The notes beneath the pieces are model-generated. The model saw nothing but the letters and a program-made list of their open reading frames with translations, searched no databases and had not been told where the DNA came from. A DNA stretch of 64,000 nucleotides from Aquipuribacter hungaricus (GTDB taxonomy: Bacteria; Actinomycetota; Actinomycetes; Actinomycetales; JBBAYJ01), in NCBI RefSeq assembly GCF_042663885.1, contig NZ_JBHSXV010000001.1, one strand, 5' to 3'. A program made the position numbers and the translations under genes. Shown here piece by piece: positions 43,077-50,934 of the stretch (positions within the stretch are counted from its first letter, which is position 1; each line of letters opens with the position of its first letter).

Positions 43077-44090
43077 TCAGCCCCGCAGCTCGGCGACCAC
43101 CCGCTCGACGAGCGCGAGGTTGCCGCGCACCGTGAGCACGGAGTCGACGTAGGCGGCGTTGGACTCGGCCACGCCGAGCCGGACCACCCGGCCGGCGGCC
43201 ACGGCGGGCACGGTCGCGTACAGGGCCTGGTCCTCGAGCAGCCGCACGGCGTCACCCTCGGGCTCCTCGAAGTCGAGCACGACGATCCCGTCGGCGTCCT
43301 CGAGCGCACCGTAGAGCTGCTCGACCACGACCTCGTCGGCGGCCTCCCCCTCGGCCTGCTGCGCCGGCAGGCTCGGCAGCCCCATCTCGGTGAGCAGCGC
43401 CCCCACCGGGCTGGCGTCGTTGAGCTGGCCGTAGTAGCCGGGGAAGGCGAAGACCCACCGCATCTGCAGCGCGCTGCCGGCCAGCCGCTCCCCCGCCGCC
43501 GCGATCTCCGCGTCGAGCTCGGCGACGAGCCGCTCGGCCTCCTCGTCCTCGCCGACCGTGGCGGCGACCTGCCGGAGGTTGTCGCGCCAGCCGACGAAGC
43601 TCGTGGAGACGGTGGGCGCGATGGCGGCGAAGTCCTCGATGGTGTCCTCGGTGACGAAGCCGTACTGCCCGACGATGACGTCCGGCCGCCACGACGCCAT
43701 CCGCTCGAAGTTCGGCTCCCCGCCCAGCCGGTAGCGCTCGATGGCCGGGTCGTCGCCCCCGGCCTCGAGCACCCACGGGGTCAGCGGGTCGTTGCGCTGG
43801 CCGAACCCGACCGGCGTGACCCCGAGGGCGAGGAGGCTGGCCAGCTCGGCCCCGTCGGTGGCCGCGACCACGCGTCGGGGCGCCCGCTCGACCACGGTCG
43901 ACCCGGCGGCGTGCTCGACCGTCCGCGGGAAGCCCGTCCCGCCCGACGGCACGGCCGCACCGGTGGGGGCGGCGGAGGGCCCGGCCGACGAGCAGGCGGA
44001 GACGCCCAGGAGCGTCGCGGCCGAGGCCCCGGCCAGGAGGCCTCTCCGGGTCCAGCCGGTGCCGTCGGCGGGGGTCGGGGCGGGGCGCAT
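43077..44090 (-). CDS. Fe3+-siderophore ABC transporter, substrate-binding lipoprotein (orphan)
   Basis: 337 aa. N-terminal twin-arginine signal (TRRGLLAGASAATLLG) ending in a lipobox with Cys33, so it is probably exported folded by Tat and then acylated. The mature region follows the FecB pattern (VERAPRRVVAATDGAELASLLALG; SWRPDVIVGQYGF). No permease or ATPase is adjacent; it may use the siderophore permease at 12368-15335 or another elsewhere. A palindrome lies 41 bases upstream, consistent with iron control. Convergent with the SpoIIE gene. Confidence 0.88.
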   Translation of the reverse strand: MRPAPTPADGTGWTRRGLLAGASAATLLGVSACSSAGPSAAPTGAAVPSGGTGFPRTVEHAAGSTVVERAPRRVVAATDGAELASLLALGVTPVGFGQRNDPLTPWVLEAGGDDPAIERYRLGGEPNFERMASWRPDVIVGQYGFVTEDTIEDFAAIAPTVSTSFVGWRDNLRQVAATVGEDEEAERLVAELDAEIAAAGERLAGSALQMRWVFAFPGYYGQLNDASPVGALLTEMGLPSLPAQQAEGEAADEVVVEQLYGALEDADGIVVLDFEEPEGDAVRLLEDQALYATVPAVAAGRVVRLGVAESNAAYVDSVLTVRGNLALVERVVAELRG

Positions 44091-44130
44091 GTCTCTCCTC
44101 GGTCAGGGCCCGGCCGGTGGCCGGGGGCGG

Positions 44131-44148
44131 GGTAAGGTGGACCTTACC
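44131..44148. promoter_or_regulatory. Iron-box-like palindrome upstream of orphan siderophore-binding gene
   Basis: 18-bp palindrome GGTAAGGT-GG-ACCTTACC: perfect 8-bp arms, centre two bases, 41 bases upstream of the ATG on the minus strand. Its AAGGT/ACCTT core is typical of iron-dependent DtxR/IdeR-type sites in high-GC actinobacteria, but differs in detail from the palindrome at 11284. Confidence 0.7.
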
Positions 44149-44356
44149 TGCCGCTCCACCGGCTCCGGACCCCACCTCGGAGGGGACCGGGACGTGCCGC
44201 GCCGGGTCACGGTCCGGGCCGCGAGGGGGACCCGTCGCGCGGGTCCCGCCGTCCCCCGACCGTCGGGCTCCCGGGTCCCTATCCTGGGGTCCGTCGTCGG
44301 GCCAGGACTCGACCGCGACCCCGCCCGGGTCGCCACGCCGAGCCAGGAGGGCCCCG

Positions 44357-46534
44357 ATGCCCGCGCCGAGCACCACCCCCGACGACCGGTCGCGCGCCGA
44401 GCGCGTCATCGAGGCGATGTCGGTCGGCTACCTGACGCTGGACGCCGCCTGGCGGGTCACCCAGGTCAACGCCGAGGCGGTCAGCCTGCTCGGCCGCCCC
44501 GGCGGCGAGCTCGTCGGCGGCGTGCTGTGGGACCTGTTCCCCGACGCCGTGGGGAGCGACTTCGAGACCGCCTACCGCCGGGCGGTCGCGACCGGCCGGA
44601 CGGAGACGTTCGACGCGTTCTACCCCGCACCGCTGGACGCCTGGTACGAGGTCCGCGCCATCCCCGAGGCGGGCGGCCTGGCCCTGTACTTCCTCGACGT
44701 CACCGCCCGCCGGGACGCCGAGCGCACCGCCCGGCACCGTGGCGAGCGGCTGGCCGCCGTCGGCGAGGTCGCGCTGGCCCTCGCCGACGCCCAGGACATG
44801 ACCGACCTGGTGACGACCATGGCGGAGCGCGGCCTGGGTGCGCTCGGCGCCGACGGCGGCGCGGTCGCCGTGCCCGACCCCGACGACCCCGGCGCGCTGC
44901 TGTCCTACATCACGTCGAGCTACGGCCCGGGGGCACAGGCGAGCTTCGGCCGCCTGACGGTCGACGCGGCGCTGCCGGTGTGCGAGGCGTACACCACCGG
45001 GCGGCGGGTCCTCGTCCCCGACCTGGAGGCGGCCCTGGCCTACTCGCCCCTGATGGCGGACGTGGTGGCGTCGACCGGGTCCCCCGTGTACGTCTCGCTG
45101 CCGCTGCGGGCCGCGGGGCAGGTCATCGGGGTGCTCACCGCCGGCTGGGAGCAGCCTCAGCCGTTCGACGACGAGCAGCTGGAGCTCGTGGAGACCTACG
45201 CGGCCCAGTGCGCGCAGGCCCTGCAGCGGCTGCGCGCCCGCGACCTCGAGCAGGCCGCCACCGCGGCCGCGCGCCGCTCGGCCGAGCAGCAGGCCGCCCT
45301 CGTCGCGCTCGCCATGACGCTGGAGGGGACGGCCACCGCGGCGGACGTCCTGGAAGTCGTCGGCTCGCGCGCCGTCGCCCTGCTCGGCGCCCAGGACGCC
45401 GTGCTGTGCCTGGCCGGCCCGACGGCCGTGCGCGCCCTCACCACCACGGAGACGGACGGGCGGCCGCTCACGCAGGAGAGCCGGCTCCCCGCGGACCTCG
45501 CGCTGCCCATGGTCGACACCGCCGTCACCGGCACCCCGCACCACTTCGGCGACCGCGCGGAGGTCCTGGCCCGGTTCCCCGCCGTCGCGGGCACGTACGC
45601 CGCGACCCGGACCCGCGCCTCGGCCGCCGTGCCGCTGCGGGCCGGGGGCACGGTGACCGGCTCGCTGGCGGTGGCGTTCGACCACGACCGCGCCTGGGTG
45701 CCGGCCGAGCGGGACCTGCTGGACGCGGTCGCCGCGCTGACCGGCCAGGCGCTGGAGCGGATCAGCGCCCGCGACGCCGAGCGCACGGCCACCCGCGCCG
45801 TCGCCCAGCTCGCCGAGACCCTGCAGCGCTCGCTGCTGAGCAGCCCGCCGCAGCCGCACCAGCTCGAGGTCGTGGTCCGGTACGCCCCCGCCGCGTCCGA
45901 GGCCGAGGTCGGCGGGGACTGGTACGACGCGTTCGTCACCTCCGAGGGCACCGCCAGCCTCGTCGTCGGCGACGTCACCGGGCACGACCGCCACGCGGCG
46001 GCCGCCATGGCCCAGCTGCGCAACCTGCTGCGCGGCATCGGCTACGCGGTCGGCCAGCCCCCCGCGGCGGTGCTGTCGACGCTCGACCGCGCGCTGGGCG
46101 ACCTGTCCGTGGACGCCATGGCGACGGTCGTGCTCGTCCAGGCCCAGCAGTCCGCCGAGCAGGAGCAGCGGGGCGCGCACGGGCTGCACTGGGCTAACGC
46201 CGGGCACCTGCCGCCGCTGCTCGTGGCGCCCGACGGCACGCCCGGGTACCTGCTCACCGAGCCGGAGCTCATGCTCGGCGTCGACCCGTCGGGCTCCCGG
46301 ACCGACCACCACGTCGTGCTCGAGCCGGGAGCGACCCTGCTGCTGTTCACCGACGGCCTCGTCGAGCGGCGCGGCGCGCACCTGCAGGCGGGCCTGGACT
46401 GGCTCGCGCGGGCCGTCGGCGAGCTGGTCCACCTGCCCCTGGACGAGCTGTGCGACGCCGTGCTCGGGCAGGTCGGCTCCCGGGTCGAGGACGACGTCGT
46501 GGTGCTCGCCGTGCGCCCGGTCCCGCCGGGCTGA
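44357..46534 (+). CDS. PAS-GAF-GAF-SpoIIE protein phosphatase
   Basis: 725 aa. A PAS domain (about 15-120; VIEAMSVGYLTLDAAWRVTQ) is followed by two GAF domains (about 145-300 and 320-475), then a PPM/SpoIIE phosphatase at the C-terminus with EVGGDWYDAF, VVGDVTGHDRHAAAAMAQLR, LHWANAGHLPPLLV, LFTDGLVER and EDDVVVLAVRP, all metal Asp present. Multiple sensor modules imply light, redox or small-molecule input. It presumably dephosphorylates an anti-anti-sigma factor. AGGAGG seven bases before ATG 44357. Convergent with the ATPase gene that follows. Confidence 0.9.
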   Translation: MPAPSTTPDDRSRAERVIEAMSVGYLTLDAAWRVTQVNAEAVSLLGRPGGELVGGVLWDLFPDAVGSDFETAYRRAVATGRTETFDAFYPAPLDAWYEVRAIPEAGGLALYFLDVTARRDAERTARHRGERLAAVGEVALALADAQDMTDLVTTMAERGLGALGADGGAVAVPDPDDPGALLSYITSSYGPGAQASFGRLTVDAALPVCEAYTTGRRVLVPDLEAALAYSPLMADVVASTGSPVYVSLPLRAAGQVIGVLTAGWEQPQPFDDEQLELVETYAAQCAQALQRLRARDLEQAATAAARRSAEQQAALVALAMTLEGTATAADVLEVVGSRAVALLGAQDAVLCLAGPTAVRALTTTETDGRPLTQESRLPADLALPMVDTAVTGTPHHFGDRAEVLARFPAVAGTYAATRTRASAAVPLRAGGTVTGSLAVAFDHDRAWVPAERDLLDAVAALTGQALERISARDAERTATRAVAQLAETLQRSLLSSPPQPHQLEVVVRYAPAASEAEVGGDWYDAFVTSEGTASLVVGDVTGHDRHAAAAMAQLRNLLRGIGYAVGQPPAAVLSTLDRALGDLSVDAMATVVLVQAQQSAEQEQRGAHGLHWANAGHLPPLLVAPDGTPGYLLTEPELMLGVDPSGSRTDHHVVLEPGATLLLFTDGLVERRGAHLQAGLDWLARAVGELVHLPLDELCDAVLGQVGSRVEDDVVVLAVRPVPPG

Positions 46535-46558
46535 GCCCGGGGCAGCCGGGGCCAGCCG

Positions 46559-46942
46559 TCAGGCGGCCGGCTCGACGACGCAGAACCAGACCACCTTGCC
46601 GGCGGGCCGGCGCCGCCACCCCCAGCGCTGGGCGAGGGCGTCGAGCAGCTCGACGCCCCGGCCGCTCTCGTCCTCGTCGCCGCTGGGCCGGGGACGCCGC
46701 GGCGGGGAGGACGACCCGTCCTCGACCTCGACGCAGAGCACGTCGCCCTCCTCCACCAGCCGCACCGTGCTGGCGGTGCGCGCGTGGACGACGACGTTGG
46801 TGACCACCTCGGTGAGCAGCAGCTCGGCCAGGTCCCCCACCGACGACGCCGGGTCGACGACGAGCTGCTGGCGCAGCCAGCGCCGGGCCGCCCGCGGCGC
46901 CGAGGCCTCGCACGGCAGCCGGATCTCCGCTCCTGCGTCCAT
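46559..46942 (-). CDS. Anti-sigma factor-type histidine kinase-like ATPase (RsbW-like)
   Basis: 127 aa stand-alone HATPase domain. N box AELLLTEVVTNVVVHA with the Mg-binding Asn, G1-type box DEDESGRGVELLDAL, and the closing strand KVVWFCVVEP. Such proteins bind a sigma factor or phosphorylate an anti-anti-sigma protein. Adjacent, convergent to the PAS-GAF-SpoIIE gene, it is a candidate kinase for the same switch. ATG 46942 after GGGGGGTGGG. Confidence 0.85.
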   Translation of the reverse strand: MDAGAEIRLPCEASAPRAARRWLRQQLVVDPASSVGDLAELLLTEVVTNVVVHARTASTVRLVEEGDVLCVEVEDGSSSPPRRPRPSGDEDESGRGVELLDALAQRWGWRRRPAGKVVWFCVVEPAA

Positions 46943-47091
46943 CCCACCCCCCGGTGCTCCAGGACCACGCCCACTGTCCGTGGCCGAGGACGCACACCGT
47001 GCCACATGCAGGGGGCTGCTCCTCACCGGGGCACACCAGGCGGGACCGCGGGCCGGCTGACCTGCCGGCACTGGCCCCGCCGGCGGCGGGG

Positions 47092-47769
47092 TCAGGGGAC
47101 CAGGCGGTAGCCGACCCCGGCCTCGGTGATGAGGTGCCGCGGGCGCGACGGCTCCGGCTCGAGCTTAGCGCGCAGCTGGTTGAGGTAGACCCGCAGGTAG
47201 TGCGTCTCGCGGTCCAGGTGAGGACCGCGCAGCTCCTGCAGCAGCTCGCGCCGCCCGACCACCCGGCCGACGTCGCGGGCGAGCAGCTCCAGCACCCGGT
47301 ACTCCGTGGGCGTCAGCGACACCGGCAGGCCGTCGGCGTCGGTGACGAGCCGGCGGGCGAGGTCGACGGTGAAGGAGGCGGTGACGACGACCGGCGCGTC
47401 CTGCCCGGGCGAGCCGCGGCGGACGGCCGCCCGGAGCCGGGCGAGCAGCTCGTCCATGCCGAACGGCTTGGTGACGTAGTCGTCGGCGCCGGCGTCGAGC
47501 GCGTCGACCTTGTCGTCGCTGGTCTGCCGGGCCGACAGCACGACCACCGGGACCTGCGACCACGCGCGCAGGGCACGGAGCACGTCGGTGCCGTCCATGT
47601 CGGGCAGGCCGAGGTCGAGCACGACGAGCTCCGGCGACCACGCGACCGCCGTCTCGACGGCCTCGGTCCCGGTGGTCACCGTCCGCACGTCGTGCTGCTG
47701 CGAGCGCAGCGTGATGCCGAGCGCGCGGGCGAGGGCGGGGTCGTCCTCGACGACGAGCACCCGGCTCAC
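47092..47769 (-). CDS. kdpE: Response regulator KdpE (OmpR family)
   Basis: 225 aa. Receiver domain with phosphoacceptor Asp52 (LVVLDLGLPDMDG), switch Thr/Ser region VVLSARQ and KPFGMDELLAR, then an OmpR-type winged helix (LTPTEYRVLELLARDVG; RVYLNQLRAKLE). In the kdp system it activates transcription of the K+ pump under low K+ or osmotic stress after phosphorylation by KdpD. GTG start overlaps the kdpD stop by four bases. Confidence 0.95.
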   Translation of the reverse strand: MSRVLVVEDDPALARALGITLRSQQHDVRTVTTGTEAVETAVAWSPELVVLDLGLPDMDGTDVLRALRAWSQVPVVVLSARQTSDDKVDALDAGADDYVTKPFGMDELLARLRAAVRRGSPGQDAPVVVTASFTVDLARRLVTDADGLPVSLTPTEYRVLELLARDVGRVVGRRELLQELRGPHLDRETHYLRVYLNQLRAKLEPEPSRPRHLITEAGVGYRLVP

Positions 47770-50291
47770 GAGGTCACGCCCAGCGGGGTCACCGGCAGGC
47801 GGAACACCATGGTGAGCCCGCCCCCGGGGGTGTCCTCGGCGTCGAGGGTGCCGCCGTTCACCTCGGCCAGGCCCCGTGCCACGGCGAGCCCCAGCCCGAG
47901 GCCGTCCGGGCTGCCGCCGGTGTCGCCGAGGCGCTGGAAGGGCGCGAACAGCCGGGCGCGCCGGCCCTCCGGCACCCCGGCGCCCCGGTCGGCGACCCGG
48001 AGGACGACGCTGCCGGGGACCAGCGCCGCGCTGATCGCCACCGGCGCGCTGCCGGCGTAGCGGACCGCGTTCTCGGCCACGTTGGCGACGGCCCGCTCGA
48101 GCAGGCCCGCGTCGACGTCCAGCAGGGGCAGGTCGTGCGGGACGTCGACCTGGACCCGGCCCGGCTCCACCCCGGACAGGGCCCGTGCGACGACGTCCTC
48201 CAACGCGCTCGGCCGGGGGCGCGGCACCACGGCGCCGGCGTCCAGGCGGCTCATGTCCAGCAGGTTGTCGATGAGCGCCTGCAGCCGGTCGGTGGAGAGG
48301 TCGACGTCGCGCAGCAGGGCGTCGCGGTCCTCCGGCCGGAGGGGGATGTCGCGGCTGAGCAGGGTCGACACCCCCGCCTTGATCCCGGCCAGCGGGGTGC
48401 GCAGGTCGTGGGACACCGCGGCGAGCAGCGCGGTCCGGGTACGGGTCCGCTCCCGCTCCCCCTTGGCGGTCCGGGCCTCCTCGCGCAGCCGGTCGCGCTC
48501 CAGGACGGCGGCGACCTGCGTGGCGAGGGCGCTGACGACCCGCAGCTCGTCCGAGCCCAGCCGGGCGCCCGCCAGCCGCAGCGCGGTGGTGCCGTCGACG
48601 TCGACCACCGCGCACCGGCTGCGGGGGTCCTGGGTCCCGGCGCCGACGGCGGCCACGGCAGCCCCGTCACCGCCCCCGTCCCCGCGGGCGACCAGGTCGA
48701 CGCCCTCGAGCCCGAACGAGGTCCGCAGCTGCTCGAGCAGGTCCGCGAGGCTGTCCCGGCCGGACAGCACGGAGTGGGCGAAGCCGGTGAGCACGTCGGC
48801 CTCGGCGCGGGCCCGGGCCGCCTCCGCCGACGCGCGGGCCGCCCGGTCCACCGCGGTCGCCACCGTGACCGCCACGAGGACGAGGACGACCAGGGTGACG
48901 AGGTCGACCTCGGCGTCCACCCGCAGCGTGTAGTACGGCTCGGTGAACAGGTAGTTGCTCAGCAGCCCGCTGAGCAGGGCCGCCAGCACGGCCGGGCGCA
49001 GCCCGCCGACGACCGCGACGACGACCGTGGCCGTGAGGAACAGCAGGACCACCGTGGACAGGGCGTGAGCCTCGCGGGTGGTCTGCAGCACCAGGCCGAG
49101 CACGGTCGGCGCGAGCAGCGCCAGCACCCAGCCCAGGGTGAGGCGGGCGCGCCCGACCGGGTTGGTCCGGGGCTGCCGCAGCAGCGCCCGGCGGGCGGCG
49201 CGCTCGTGGGTGACGACGTAGACGTCGATGTCGCCGGAGGCCCGGACCACCTGCGGGACCACGCCGGGGGCGAGCGCGGCGGCGACCCGGCCCCGCCGGC
49301 TGGCCCCGAGCACGACCTGGGTGGCGTTGACCGCCCGGGCCAGGTCCAGGACCGCGGCGGGCACGTCGTCGCCGACGACGACCTGCCAGCGGGCACCGAG
49401 CCCCTCGGCCAGGGCGCGGGTGCGGGCCAGGTCGGCCGCGGACGTCCCGGTCAGCCCGTCGCTGCGGCTGACGTGGACGGCGAGCAGCTCCGTACCGCTG
49501 CCGCGGGAGGCGATCCGGGCGCCCCGGCGCAGCAGCGTCTCCGACTCCGGGCCCCCGGTGACGGCGACGAGCACGCGCTCCCGGGCGGGCCAGGCCGCGA
49601 CGATGCCGTGCCGCTCGCGGTAGTCCTCCAGGGCCGCGTCGACCCGGTCGGCGACCCACAGCAGCGCCAGCTCGCGCAGCGCCGTGAGGTTGCCGACCCG
49701 GAACCAGTCGGCGAGCGCGGCGTCCACCCGCTCCGGGGGGTACACGTTGCCGTGGGCCATCCGCCGCCGCAGCGCCTCGGGGCTCATGTCGACGAGCTCG
49801 ACCTGCTCGGCGGCGCGGACCACGGTGTCGGGCACCGTCTCCTGCTGCCGTACCCCGGTGATCGCGGCGACGACGTCGACGAGGCTCTCCAGGTGCTGGA
49901 CGTTGACGGTGGTGACGACGTCGACGCCCGCGTCGAGCAGCGCCTCGACGTCCTGCCACCGCTTCTCGTGCCGCGAGCCGGGCGCGCAGCTGTGGGCGAG
50001 CTCGTCGACCAGGGCGACCTCGGGCGCGCGACGGAGCACGGCGTCCAGGTCCATCTCGTCCAGGTCGGTCCCCCGGTGCCGGAGCCGGCGCCGCGGCACG
50101 ACCTCCAGGCCCTCGAGCAGCTCGGCGGTGTGGCGGCGCCCGTGCGTCTCGACGACGGCGACCACCACGTCGGTGCCGCGGGCCGCACGTCGGCGGCCCT
50201 CGTCGAGCATGGCGAAGGTCTTGCCCACGCCGGGCGCCGCCCCGAGGTAGACGCGCAGGGTCCCGCGCCGGCTGCCGTCCACGGGTCTCAT
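47766..50291 (-). CDS. kdpD: Sensor histidine kinase KdpD
   Basis: 841 aa. N-terminal KdpD domain with the ATP-binding GAAPGVGKTFAML, a USP-like domain (VLVAVTGGPESETLLRRGAR; VVLGASRRGRVAAAL), four membrane helices (about 400-500), a GAF-like stretch, DHp helix with phosphorylatable His628 in AVSHDLRTPLAGI, and the HATPase (NVAENAVRYAG; DGLGLGLAVARGL). Full length for the family. It monitors K+ status and phosphorylates KdpE. Starts at ATG 50291, 25 bases after the kdpC stop. Confidence 0.96.
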   Translation of the reverse strand: MRPVDGSRRGTLRVYLGAAPGVGKTFAMLDEGRRRAARGTDVVVAVVETHGRRHTAELLEGLEVVPRRRLRHRGTDLDEMDLDAVLRRAPEVALVDELAHSCAPGSRHEKRWQDVEALLDAGVDVVTTVNVQHLESLVDVVAAITGVRQQETVPDTVVRAAEQVELVDMSPEALRRRMAHGNVYPPERVDAALADWFRVGNLTALRELALLWVADRVDAALEDYRERHGIVAAWPARERVLVAVTGGPESETLLRRGARIASRGSGTELLAVHVSRSDGLTGTSAADLARTRALAEGLGARWQVVVGDDVPAAVLDLARAVNATQVVLGASRRGRVAAALAPGVVPQVVRASGDIDVYVVTHERAARRALLRQPRTNPVGRARLTLGWVLALLAPTVLGLVLQTTREAHALSTVVLLFLTATVVVAVVGGLRPAVLAALLSGLLSNYLFTEPYYTLRVDAEVDLVTLVVLVLVAVTVATAVDRAARASAEAARARAEADVLTGFAHSVLSGRDSLADLLEQLRTSFGLEGVDLVARGDGGGDGAAVAAVGAGTQDPRSRCAVVDVDGTTALRLAGARLGSDELRVVSALATQVAAVLERDRLREEARTAKGERERTRTRTALLAAVSHDLRTPLAGIKAGVSTLLSRDIPLRPEDRDALLRDVDLSTDRLQALIDNLLDMSRLDAGAVVPRPRPSALEDVVARALSGVEPGRVQVDVPHDLPLLDVDAGLLERAVANVAENAVRYAGSAPVAISAALVPGSVVLRVADRGAGVPEGRRARLFAPFQRLGDTGGSPDGLGLGLAVARGLAEVNGGTLDAEDTPGGGLTMVFRLPVTPLGVTS

Positions 50292-50316
50292 GGTCGCAGC
50301 CCCCCGGGCGGCGGCC

Positions 50317-50934
50317 TCAGCCCGTCGCACCGGCGCCGCCCCCGGCCTCTCCTGCGTCCCCCCGCTCAGCCAGCGCGAGGTTGAGCCCGAGGACGGACAC
50401 CCCCGGCTCGCCGAGGAACCCCAGCGACCGTCCGGTGGTGGCGTCGGCGACCAGGGCCCGGACCTCGGCCTCGTCGAGGCCCCTCTCGCGGGCGACCCGG
50501 GGTACCTGCAGCTCGGCGTAGGCGGCCGAGACGTGCGGGTCCAGGCCGGACGCCGAGGCGGTGACCGCGTCCGGGGGGACGGCCGAGGCGTCGACGCCCT
50601 CGCGGGCGGCCACCGCATCGATCCGCTCCTGCACGGTGGCGAACAGCTCCTCGTTCTCGGGCCCGAGGTTGCCGGCGCCGCTGGCCAGCGGGTCGTAGCC
50701 GTCACCGGCCGCCGACGGGCGTGGCACGAACCAGCCCTCCCCCTCCGGCGGCACCTGGCCCAGCAGGGCGGAGCCGACCACCTCGCCGTCGAGCCGGACC
50801 AGGGAGCCGTCGGCCCGGTCGGGGACGAGCCGCCCCACGGCCCAGACCGCGCCGGGGTAGGCGAGACCGAGCACCAGGGTGAGGACCAGCAGGAGTCGGA
50901 GGCCGGCCAGGGTCTGCTGCGCGAAGGAGGTCAC
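50317..50934 (-). CDS. kdpC: K+-transporting ATPase subunit KdpC
   Basis: 205 aa. One N-terminal membrane helix (LRLLLVLTLVLGLAYPGAVW), then the soluble domain with GSALLGQ, FVPRPSAAGDGYDPLASGAGNLGPEN split across the conserved S-G-x-N-L-GP region, and SASGLDPHVSAAYAELQVPRVA. It stabilises the KdpAB complex. GTG start overlaps the kdpB stop. Confidence 0.95.
   Translation of the reverse strand: MTSFAQQTLAGLRLLLVLTLVLGLAYPGAVWAVGRLVPDRADGSLVRLDGEVVGSALLGQVPPEGEGWFVPRPSAAGDGYDPLASGAGNLGPENEELFATVQERIDAVAAREGVDASAVPPDAVTASASGLDPHVSAAYAELQVPRVARERGLDEAEVRALVADATTGRSLGFLGEPGVSVLGLNLALAERGDAGEAGGGAGATG

Noticed and set aside
44279..46432. A 717-codon open frame antisense to the PAS-GAF-SpoIIE gene
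   Set aside because: The sense strand encodes all PAS, GAF and PPM motifs; the antisense translation has no domain-like pattern.
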